Shown: one piece after another, positions 53,601 through 64,000 of the stretch
Position numbering within the stretch: the stretch's first letter is position 1
Layout of the letters: the number at the start of each line of letters is the position of its first letter
Source: Piromyces finnis
Lineage: Eukaryota > Neocallimastigomycota > Neocallimastigomycetes > Neocallimastigales > Neocallimastigaceae
DNA: 64,000 nucleotides
Direction: 5' to 3'
Assembly (NCBI GenBank): GCA_002104945.1
Contig: MCFH01000054.1
Location: forward strand, 186,001-250,000
The notes under the pieces: generated by a model
Told to the model about the DNA's origin: nothing
The model's database searches: none
The model's input: only the letters and a program-made list of their open reading frames with translations
Translations under genes and position numbers: made by a program

Positions 53601-54650
53601 ATTCACGCTTTGGTATCTATTAAATATTAGAGTAATACCAAAAAATTAATTTAATTAGTTCTTGAAAATATAATAATAATAAATTTCAAAAAAAAAATGA
53701 CAAATTGTAAAATAAAATTACATTTATCTGAGCCAAACATATTAATATTATCTCTGGTACTTCTTGAATGGCAATTCCAAAGAATTCTCTAACATATTCT
53801 TTTATATCATCATTAAGCATTAATCTAATAAGACATTTTACTAAATCAACTGAATTCCAAGGATTTTCTAATATTGCAGAGTCATGTAATTTTGCAGCTC
53901 CACTTATATTTGAGAAGGTATCTGATATAATAGTTTTTTCTTTAGATTTCTTTAATAAGTCTATTAAGTTATCAGGTTGTGACAAGATAAGAAAACGAAT
54001 AAATTGAAATTGAAATAAATAGTTATTCCATGGTTCCCATAACAATGAAATTGGAAATTCGTTCATATTCTATTTTTATTTATTTAAAATTCAATTTAAT
54101 TTTTATTCATAGCTACTTTTTTTAACTTTTACTATTAAGTATTTATTTATTTATTTATTTACCTCGTAAATATATGAAAAAGATTCAACTAAAAAATCAA
54201 ATTGCTTTTGATCGTAAAGTTGAAAATCTTCCTGATCAAAACTTTTGAAAACATTATTCCATGTCAGTGATTGATTCTAAATTCAATTTATAATCATTAG
54301 TTTTTAATTTTTTTCAATGAAATAATATTAAATTATAATAATCATACTTTATTTTTTAAAGAATCGATAAATAATTTAGTATCCCAAGATGTTAATTTTC
54401 TATATTCTTGTTTATTTGATGAAGGTATCATTGATTCCAGCATTGGACTTTCCTCGAGTCCTGAATGAGTTTGGGCCATCATTAGTAGTATTGAAGCAAC
54501 AACTTTCTCATCTAAAGATACTAAATCTGTTCCAATCTGTTTTAATACTGCTTCTAATATGTTTTGAGAAGAGGTACAACCATATCCCAAATCTTTAATA
54601 AACTTTGATATTGAGATATTCAAAGTTGCTTTATCTAAGATATCCAACAT
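47686..54650 (-). CDS. NOT1: CNOT1/Not1, scaffold of the CCR4-NOT deadenylase complex
   Basis: Central scaffold of CCR4-NOT, which deadenylates mRNA. Exons (high to low): 54348-54650, 54163-54276, 53722-54069, 53413-53616, 53059-53330, 51424-52946, 48292-51327, 48063-48195, 47928-47969, 47686-47824. They total 6,114 nt in frame, or 2,037 aa; yeast Not1 is 2,108 and human CNOT1 2,376. The start [19 protein letters not shown] aligns with human sequence some way inside the N-terminal HEAT region, so this end is shorter than in human. Later landmarks include [31 protein letters not shown] and the Not1 C-terminal domain ([61 protein letters not shown]). A Gln/Asn/Met-rich linker starts near the exon 6/7 junction. 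All introns are GT-AG. Confidence 0.96.
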
Positions 54651-57600
54651 TTTATTATGAACTATTATTATATTTATTTATTTTTTAAAATAAAGGTTGT
54701 GTTAACAAACATATCTTTTATATTATTGATTATTTTTTATATCTTTTTTATAATTGTTTTACCTAATTTTGTTGATTATTATTATTATTAATATTATTAT
54801 TATATAAACTAATCTTTGTATAATTAATAAAACTTTAAAGTTTTTCCAGTGTAATTATACAACAAAAAGCGGGTTTTTTTTTTAAAAAAAATACCCAAAT
54901 TAAACCTATTTTTATTATTAATAATTAAATTATTAATATATTGTTTCATATGACTGTTAAATATATAAAGTATATTAATATGTTTAGTTAAATTTCTTTT
55001 CTCAAATATATTCTTTTATTATTCTAATCATTTTTATTTTTTTTTTTATTTGTTCTATTTTATTCTATCTTTTTTTATATATATAATTTTTCTTTGAATA
55101 TAATTTATTGTTATATGAATTATATGAAATGAAACATTACTGTAATTGATTATAATAATATCAAAAAGTTAAATGTTTATTACTTTTATGGTTTGCAATT
55201 TATTTTTATTTTTTTTTTTTTTTGGTATTATTGGTTTTGTTATTTCCAATTTACAATTCTTTTTCTTGCTATGCTTTGTTTATCCTTTTTTCTTTTTAAT
55301 TATTTTTATTATATTTATGTTATTCTTTTTTTCAATTTTTTGTATTGATTTATATTTTGAGTAATATAATACTTTTTAATATATTATATTACTTGTTTGT
55401 TTTTTATACTTTTATATATATATATATATATAAAGAATTAATTATTTATTGTTTTTCTTTTATTTATTCTTTTTTCTTTTTTAAAAAAAAATAATTAAAT
55501 TTATCACTAAAGAAAGTTTTATATAAATATTCTTTTTAATGTATTATTTATTATTAATTACTGTTATAATTGCTTTATCCAATAGAATTATTATACAATT
55601 ATTTCAAATAAACAAAAGAAGAGTAATAAAATAAGAATTAAAAAAAAAAAAAAAGGAAAGAAAAAGCTTTCTAAAAAAAAATAATAGTTTTATTTTTTCT
55701 ATTTTTTTTTTTTTTTTTTTAATTTTATTTTATTATAAAAGTTGTTTTAATAAAATAACTTTTGTTTGTTTGTTTGTTTTTTTAAATAAATTCAGCTTAA
55801 TGCCTCTCTTTATCAGAACTTTTTTCTTGTTAAAAAAAACAATTGCAAAAAAAAAAAAAAAAAAAAAAAAATAAAATAAAATAAAAAATTTTTTTTCTTT
55901 CTTTGTAAAAATTATAATAATAATAATATATAGTATTTCATATTTTAATATATGAAAAAATAAAATATTAAAATATTCAATATATAATTTTTTTTTTTTT
56001 TTTTTTAGATATTAAATTGAGTAATAATGATTATTGAAATAATAGTTATCTACTTAAAAATAATAATAATAATACTAAACAAACAACTGCTAAATACTTG
56101 TGTATTTTTAATAAAAGTACTTGATCTTTATAAAAGTATTTAATTCTAGTATAGTTTATATTATTAATCATTAGGAATAAAACATTCATTCCAATATATC
56201 AACCTTTAAAAATTAATATATAATAAATTAAACTTTTAAAATTAATAATAAAAAAAAACGCTTTCAACGATGATTAAAGTTTTAAAAACATTTATAATTA
56301 ATACCAATTTCTTGCTTTTTTAATTTTTGTTTCTCGCTATAAAATGAGTAGAAAAAAAAAAAAAAAAAGGTACAATAAAAGAATTCATAAAAAAATACAA
56401 AAGAATAATCTTATCTATTTTCCATTCATACAATACAAGATTTATTATTAAAACTAAACAGAATTAATTATTATTTAACCAACAATAAAAATTTTTTTAA
56501 AGTAAAAAAAAAAGGTTCTGGTACTCTTCTTTGTTCCAAAAACATAAACAGGTTACTACCATAGCAGTAGCATTCATCTGAATTGATGTATTGTACATAA
56601 AGTCAACAGAATTTCATAGTACTATTATACACCTTTAATTATTATTTAAAATACTGATATATGATTGGTTAGACTTAATCTATTTCTTTTTAATGAAATT
56701 AAATAATTTAATTAAATAATATATATTAAATTTTTATTATATACATTAATGTATCAATATACATTTTAAATGTACATATTTTATTACATTATGCTACATA
56801 ATCTTTTTATAGAAATTCTAATCATTTCATATTATCAAGGGATGATATTAGAAAAAGGCAATAGAATAATAAAAAGTTTCTTCATAATGGTTTCATCTTT
56901 TTTTATAATACTATGAAATTTTAAGAATTACAATAAAAGAAATACTTTATATTTTACTCTATATCTATGAATCTTTATCTATAAAAGAAATACTTTTTAT
57001 TTTATTTAAATTATTGTGAATTATATTATATTATGCCTCATTCTTAGATATGCGATATATGAGAATTATATCTAGTAGATTAAACATAATAAAGAATATC
57101 ATTTATGATAGTGGAGTGTTCATGACATTCTTTTATAAAGTATAAATGATTTAGTTTGTAAACTTATTAACCCTGTATATGAATAAAACAATAAAACTAG
57201 TTTTATACTTGAAAGAAGAGCATTCTATAATCCGTTATTTTCATTATACCTCAATTAATATAAATAATCCAAAGTTTAATTGAAGCTTGTTAAAACTAAT
57301 GAACATACTAGTATGTGTTTGTTAAAATTATAATGTTACTCGTATCAAAATAAATATAATTATAATAGTTATATGATTAATACAAATAAAAAAATAGTTT
57401 AATATTCAGGTTATATTATTGTTTTAATGTTTAGAGTATCGTTAAATATATATTTTTATGAAACTATTATTTTAATGCTATTTTAATATTTATTATATAT
57501 TTTTATTTTAATTATTAAATAAACACTCATACTTGATTTTATATGAAATAATATAGTCATTATTTAAAGATATTTATTAATTATAGGTTTATAGTTTTTT

Positions 57601-57841
57601 TTCTTTTTTAATATATAATGATAATTATAGTTTTTTAAAAAAAAAGATATCTATAAAAAAAAAAAAGAAAAAAAAATTACTTAAAAAAAAAGTAATTTTT
57701 TTTTATAAATAATAAATATTTATATTTTTCAATTTAAAACTTTTCATTTTAATTTTTTTTTTTTTTTTTATATTTATGTATATATATTGTTTTTAACAAC
57801 TGAAAGTATCAAAACTTTTAATTATTTTATAATATTATTTA
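54651..57841. other. Intergenic region CNOT1 start / PP2A-B56 end
   Basis: About 3.2 kb with no supported gene. The first part, upstream of the CNOT1 start, is T-rich. At about 56500-57420 the composition is less repetitive, with a 14-bp palindrome (ACATACTAGTATGT) at 57303-57316 and a short minus-strand frame near 56500-56580. A non-coding RNA or a decayed gene is possible but unproven. Confidence 0.4.
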
Positions 57842-60800
57842 TTATTCCTTGTCATTATTTTTGTCTTTAGAATTTACTATATTATCTAGAGATTTATGCT
57901 TTGTAAGTTCATTTAATACTTGTTCATTAACTGGTAATATTGATTTCCTTCTGAATCTTGGAACTTCAACAATTTCAGCTGGGTTAACCTTTTCCTATTA
58001 TTATTAAATTAAAAAGGGTTAAAATTTTAGTTATTTGATTTGATATATTTTATTTATAAATATATATGATATATTATTGTTTTTTTTTTAAAAGAAAAGA
58101 AAAATAATATAATTACTAATTCTTTAGTTAATTTATCCAAGTTTTCCAAGTTACCATCAACATCATCCATTGTAGGTGACGTTGGTGCTATTAAATATAA
58201 AAATATATGGAATGGAATCATTTATATATATGATGATAGGCTGAATTAGTAACCTTTTTAATATTAAATTTATAATTCATTATTACGCTTACAAATTGGA
58301 GCAACTTTATTTGATGTGTATGGCTTTTCGATAGTTTCACAATCATTTGCTGTTTGTATGTTACTATTTTCTGCTCTATTTTTAGCTAGTTGTTCAATAA
58401 TTTTCCATTTCTCTTCTCTTTCTTGTTGCATTTGTTTTTTACTATTTATAAAAGTAGGACGAATTTAATCGTTAGAATATTTACTTTTATATAGAGATTT
58501 AATTAAAATAAAATATATTTTATGTATTTATAGGATAGTATACATTTGTCTATTTTCTTTATATTGATTTGTGTATTCATCAAATAATTTTGGACTAATT
58601 TCCATTATTAGTTTTAATGCATTATATACTAAGCCATGAATTGATCTTTAAAGTTAAAAAATTAAATATAAATTATTTCATTAAATTATTTATTTTTATT
58701 ATTTTTAAATCTATATTTTTATTATGGGAAGAAAACTTACGGATTCCAATGAGTTTTTGAATTTTTGTAAAGAGGTGTAAACATAATTGGAAGGATGATA
58801 TTAGCATTATCACTAATTAAATTTAATATGTAATCATTATTCCAATAGAATAAAGCTCTTTCAGCAACTTGGAAGTGTGAACTTGAAACACATTTGGCTA
58901 ATTGATTAAATAATGGAACTTGAATCTTTACAAATTCTTGTGGATCAATAATGTCAAGAATTTCTTCCATTTCATTTAAGAACATAACTTCTTTGGAACT
59001 ATTAACCTTTGGCCATAATCTTAATAAACCTAAAATAACCTAAAAATTATCATACAAAATTTATTAGTGTATTATTAATAGGATTGTAATTATTTCAATA
59101 TATTATAATGATATTATTGTTGTTATTAATTAATAATTTTTTGTAGTTACAGGTTCAGTTAAAGTTGGATCTTTTTCTAAAAATTGAACGACACAATATG
59201 CTAATTGCGGATGATATAATGCCAAACATTTTCCTTTATGAAGTGGAATTAATACTCTAATTAAAAATACCTTGTGTTCTTCCTTAAGTGGGAGAGCAAA
59301 ACCATTAATAATACTTTTTATTATATATTATACATTTTTATTAATATTATTTTGAAATATAAAGAGTTAAAAAAAAAAAAATCAATCTATTTTATAGGTT
59401 TGTCATTTACCTTCCAAGAATTTCTAATAATTCAGCAATACCATTATGTCTTTCATTTTCATATATAAATTGGAAAAATACATAGTTCATTGAACGTCTA
59501 ATAAAAGCTCTTAAATTTAAGAACTTTCCGTAAATTCTGTGTAATGTTGTTTTAAGGAAATCTCTTTCTCTTGGATCTTCACTATCAAATAATTCTAAAA
59601 GCTATTTAAATTTTTAAATTTAATTTTTTTTAAATTTTATTAATAAATATATTTTTTTTTTCCTTTTTCTTTTATTTTTTTGGTAATTAATAATAATAAC
59701 ACATACACAAATAATAAAGTGTTGATCAATATAATGTTTTCCAATATTAGTATTAAAATCAGAAGATTCAATAAATCTTAAGAAAAATTCATAAACAATT
59801 TGAAGATGTGGCCAAGCTACTTCTAAAACAGGTTCATCATCTTCAGGATCAAAAGCATCACCTTCTGGATTAACTTGTGGTGGTATTGTTCTGAATAAAT
59901 TAGTTGAAAACTATAGTTTTTTTATTATTTTAATATATTATGTATTAATGATCAAATTTCTTTTGTTTCTTTTTTTTTATATAACTATTATATGATTTAT
60001 ATTAAATAATAATGAAAGAAAAAGAATAAACACCATTTTAATAATTTCAGGATATAATGGTTCAGTTATAACACCTTTATTATTAGTAATGTATTCTACT
60101 AATTCAATTAATGTTTGTCTCTTTATTTCTTTTCCTTTTAAGTTTGATTGTGCATCTGTAAAATCAAAGATAACATTACATTGATTAAGCTTTTTAATAA
60201 ACAATTCTTGTCTGTCAGATGGTGGAACATCTTTTTATTTTATTTTATTTTAATGAATAAATAATATTATAACAGGTGTATATGAATATTTTCGAAATTA
60301 ATTTATTTTATAGTATAAAAATAATTTTTATTTTTTTTTATATTAATTTTTAATTTATATTTATATTTTTACCTTTGAATTTTACTAATTTTTCTAATTC
60401 AATTTGGCCAGTAACATGGAATCTAGAAGATGCTTGTCTTTTTGGTGTTTTAATAACTGGAATAGCATCTTTTGCGGATCCTTGTTTTAATCTACTAATT
60501 TGATTAATAACTTTTGGAATTTCTTTTGTGTCATTTTGTTTTTGTTCGGATTCCTTTTTAATATTGAATGAATATAAAAATTAGTTTTTTTTTAAACATT
60601 TAATATATTAAATCCGATAGTTATAATGATTTAAGAAATTGTGTTTTTTTTTAAAAGATATATATATATTTATTATTATTATAATATATATATTTATTTG
60701 AATTATTGAAAATTATATAATAGAGTAATAAAATATATTATATATATATTTAAAAAAAATGTTAGTAGATAATTTAATATTTTGATATATGAATGTTATT

Positions 60801-61163
60801 GAAAAAAAATTACTTTTTTTGAGTTTGAAGCTACAGATGGAACAGCATCTTTTTTAACTCCTTCTCTTTTTGGAGAAGATGATTCTTTTCCACTATCAGA
60901 ATTTTTTGAACTTTTAGAACTTTTTGTACTAGATGAATCTGATGGTTTATTTTTCGAAATCTATTTTTTTATTTTTTTTTATTTTTTTATTTTTTTTATT
61001 TTATTTTAATAATATTAAAGAAAGAAGTATTTAAATATGTATATTTAAAAATATATTGATAATTTTTTATGATTGTTTTTAATTATTATTAAATATTATA
61101 TTATAAAAAAAAAAATTGAACAATGTGTACAGAAAGCATTACTCTGTTCTTTAATCCCTTCAT
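57842..61163 (-). CDS. RTS1: PP2A regulatory subunit B56 (Rts1/PPP2R5)
   Basis: B'/B56 subunit that targets protein phosphatase 2A to substrates. Exons (high to low): 61143-61163, 60814-60960, 60373-60553, 60034-60230, 59707-59910, 59411-59601, 59151-59313, 58741-59039, 58544-58645, 58293-58441, 58117-58187, 57842-57994; 625 aa in frame. The first coding exon is only 21 nt, and MKGLKNR plus ISKNK resembles the yeast Rts1 start, which supports this choice. A Ser/Lys-rich N-terminal tail is followed by the HEAT-repeat core with the family signatures [77 protein letters not shown] and [16 protein letters not shown]. The C-terminal tail is coiled and charged and contains a basic RFRRKSILP patch. 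Introns are GT-AG; one donor is weak (GTGTTT). Confidence 0.96.
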
Positions 61164-63196
61164 TTTTTATTACTTATTTCCAAATAAAAATATTATTTTA
61201 AGTATTTCTTTTTTTTTTTATTTTTTTTATATATATATTTATTTTTAAAATAGATTAATGATAATTTTTATTTTGAATAAATAATAAAGAAATGCTTAAT
61301 TTATTATTTATATTATCCGATAGAAATAAGAAAAAAAGACTTTTGTTAATTAATAATTATTGTAGTATTATATTATACCAGAATTATTATTATTATTATT
61401 AATAAATAATATTAATTAAGAATTGTTTATGCATTTCGAATTATCGCAAGTAATGATATAGTTAAATCCATTTTAATTATGTATATTAATATAAAAAATA
61501 TATATAAAATAAGAGATTTTTATTAATTATGTTTTTCTATTAAGAATATATAAAATCTTTTGTTTGATATATATATTTCATTTTTTCATCTTTTCAAAAG
61601 TTATATTATGTTTACATTTATAATATTCTATAATTATTCCTGCTTGTTTTCTTTTAAATTTTCTAAATGTAATTAATTCCTTTGGCAATGATTTATTATT
61701 ATTACACTTCCAGAAATAAAAATATATTTTTTTTTTATTAAAATTAAAAAAAAAAAAAAAAAAAAAAAGAAATATTCTATCTATTATTATTAATGAATAT
61801 ATTTTTTAGTATAAAGTCTAAATGATATAAAATTCTAAAATATTTATATATAATAATTCATCATAACAATTAATAATAAAAAAGTTTTTTTTTATAACAC
61901 TTTTAAATTTTCATTAAATATTAATCTATAGACAAATGAATTTATAGATTTTATTTTATTCTATTTCTAAATTCTTCATTAAAGTATATTATATAAAAAA
62001 TTATGTTTGGTAATTAATAATAATTAAAGTTAAGTTTAAATGAATTCTATAATTATCTTTTTTTTTATGTATATATATATATACATTTAAATAAATATAA
62101 ATTTTTAATTTTTTTTAATTATATATAACAATTAAAGAATCGTATTTTATAAAGTTAGCATTTTATCCTATTTCCATTTGAATCAAATTACCTATAAAAT
62201 GATATATATTATAAATATCATTTTAAGTTTAATTATAATTATTTTTTGTATACAGTTAGGTTAAATAAGGTTTTATTTTTTAGATTGACATTTATGCAAT
62301 TATAATTTTATAATATATATAAGTAAAGATATCCAACTAATTTTTTTTTTTTTTTTTTTTTTTTTTTTGTTCATTTTTTTTTAGTTATAAAGAATTAATC
62401 TTTGTTTGTATATATTACATAAATATTTAAAGAAAAAAAAAATGTTTAATTTTTTCCAGAACATATATTATAAAAGTAAGAATAAACGCATAACACGCTT
62501 TTTAAAAATTTATCTATTTAATATTTTATATATATTTGAATAAAGAGTATTACATACTACATTTTTACCATTATATTTATAATACTATACAATATAAAAG
62601 CAGGCATAAAATTAAGATGAAACTCTAATATTTTATATAATATGAATTGCTTTTAATTATTATAGTTTTAAGTTATATATATATATATATATATATATAC
62701 ATCGAGTTACTAATTTAAATATTTTTTTTAGTTTATAAATCTAAAATTATAATATAATAAAAAAGTAAAAAAGATAAATAAATGAAATGTTTTTATTTAT
62801 ATAATCAATAAATGTAGTATTTACATTGATACATGCATGTATTAAATAATAAATAACATATATATATGATATATAATTTTGTTCATTTTATTTATTAATT
62901 TATATTTAAGTCATAAATTTTATTATTGTAGTGTGTATAGTTTTATTAATTTTAGTGTGTGTTTTTTATAAAGAAAATTTTTATTACAATTGTTTAAAAA
63001 ATAGAGCATTAATTTATTGAATATAATAAAAAATGTATGAATAATATTATGAAATTAATGTAAAATATCAATATAAATATTATAGTAAACAACATAGAAA
63101 AAAAGTATAAAGTATATATTTAATATAAAAAAAAAATAAATTGAGACAAAAAAAAAAGTTTAAAGAAAATGAAAAGATATAATAGTTTTAGAGAAA
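61164..63196. other. Intergenic region upstream of PP2A-B56
   Basis: About 2 kb of AT-rich sequence without supportable coding exons. It contains a T28 run near 62341 and an AT dinucleotide run near 62676. It should hold the B56 promoter and the terminator of the gene at the right edge. Confidence 0.5.
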
Positions 63197-63505
63197 TTAC
63201 ACTTTGTTTGATTTTAATGATTCTTCATTTCCTGATGAAACTCGTGATTTTTTAATTATTGCTTTTCTTGTTGGAACAAATATGCTTTTTTTTAGAAAAA
63301 TGATAACAAATATAAAAAGTATATATAAATATTAGAAATTAAAACATTATTTTATTATATTGTATTTAATTATGATAAAAGAATGATAATAGGATAGTTA
63401 CCATAGTAATAATGTTATAAAAATAAGAGCTAAATATATGAAAAGGAAATAATTGTATCCGTATGATAAATATTTTAATTTTTGAATTTGAATACCAAAT
63501 ATTTC

Positions 63506-63578
<73 letters not shown>

Positions 63579-64000
63579 GTTATTATTATTCAAGAATATA
63601 TATTATTTAATAATTTTTAGTGTTTTAATATTTAAAAGCTTAATTTATAATATATTATTAATAGTTTTATAAAATTACTTTGGGAAGTAGTATATTTAGC
63701 ATAACCTCCTAGAGCCGTTGATAAAAATTGAACAATTGCAACAGTAGTGAATAATATAATACCAACATTATATAACAATGAATTCATTAATGTACCTTTA
63801 ATACTATATAATAAATATTTTTTTTTTTAGGTTAGAACTATATATGTGTATATATATGTATAATCTATTTTTTAATTATTATATTTATTATTTTTCATAC
63901 ACTAATGGATGAATTGCAAATATTTCGAATTTCATGCCAAATTTCATACTTCCATTGATTACAGAAGTTAATAACCAAAATGCTAATGCAGAATAAAGAG
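63197..64000 (-). CDS. LMBD1-like membrane protein, C-terminal part (cut by the window edge)
   Basis: Only the last four exons are visible: 63901 to beyond 64000, 63679-63803, 63402-63504 and 63197-63284, continuous in one frame and ending in TAA. The peptide has membrane segments (ALAFWLLTSVINGSMKFGM, YNVGIILFTTVAIVQFLS, FLFIYLALIFITLLLC) and the order seen in LMBRD1: KFG...IFAIHPL, then TLMNSLLYN, then KIFGIQIQKLKYLSYG, then a final membrane helix and a basic tail. LMBRD1 is a lysosomal multi-pass protein involved in cobalamin export in animals; its role in fungi is not settled. The intron before the third visible exon ends in a long AAT repeat directly followed by the AG acceptor. Confidence 0.82.
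63506..63590. repeat. ATT/AAT microsatellite forming the 3' end of an LMBD1-like intron
   Basis: About 28 triplets with one GTT interruption. On the coding strand the AAT array runs straight into TAG, the acceptor for the exon starting AAATATTTGG, so there is no ordinary polypyrimidine tract next to the splice site. Confidence 0.85.

Noticed and set aside
63366-63672. Open frames giving poly-Asn (minus) or poly-Leu (plus) across the ATT array
   Set aside because: These are translations of a simple repeat. The minus frame differs from the LMBD1-like frame, which enters only after the AG acceptor.
1-64000. Dictyostelid or Plasmodium-like origin suggested by AT richness and Asn tracts
   Set aside because: The Rts1-like and Csf1-like proteins, the dense short-intron structure and the PDDEXK relic fit a gut fungus better, although no decisive marker is present.
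1-64000. CRISPR array, operon or bacterial defence system
   Set aside because: No spaced direct repeats or clustered prokaryotic genes; all tandem repeats are simple microsatellites or minisatellites.

Overview
This is a nuclear segment of a eukaryote with extreme A+T richness (long poly-A and poly-T tracts, AAT/ATT microsatellites, Asn-rich protein tracts) and many short AT-rich spliceosomal introns. I infer a fungus of the Neocallimastigomycota (anaerobic gut fungi). The clues are the base composition, Rts1-like and Csf1-like proteins, a probable flagellar gene fitting a zoosporic fungus, and a bacterial-type PD-(D/E)XK 'transposase' relic of a kind reported from gut fungi. This is a family-level inference; no ribosomal marker is present.

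Layout. 1-11 kb is gene-poor: an orphan Asn-rich protein (3.3-4.4 kb), a doubtful small spliced ORF (5.7 kb) and a frameshifted PDDEXK nuclease relic (9.5-10.5 kb). From 11 kb on the window is dense with conserved housekeeping genes, which I rebuilt exon by exon: VPS41 (-), UBC9 (+), ALYREF/Yra1 (-), BLTP1/Csf1 (-, 23 exons, about 3,384 aa), a CFAP92-like gene (+), SGF73/ATXN7 (+), ASA1/GNB1L (-), CNOT1/Not1 (-), the PP2A B56 subunit (-) and the C-terminal end of an LMBD1-like membrane protein (-, running off the right edge). Most rebuilt models close exactly in frame, which supports the splice sites. Two need one extra A in an A6 run.

The genes do not form an operon-like system. They cover vesicle tethering, SUMO conjugation, mRNA export, bulk lipid transfer, a flagellum-associated protein, SAGA, the ASTRA/TTT chaperone axis, CCR4-NOT and PP2A.

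The most interesting result is that two of roughly 100 introns look like minor-spliceosome (U12-type) AT-AC introns. One is in SGF73/ATXN7 (42974-43062) and one in BLTP1/Csf1 (34607-34679). Both have an ATATCCTTT 5' site and a CCTTAAT branch motif 13-15 nt before a terminal AC, and both restore the conserved reading frame. The first has no in-frame GT-AG alternative that I could find. The second has one, less convincing.
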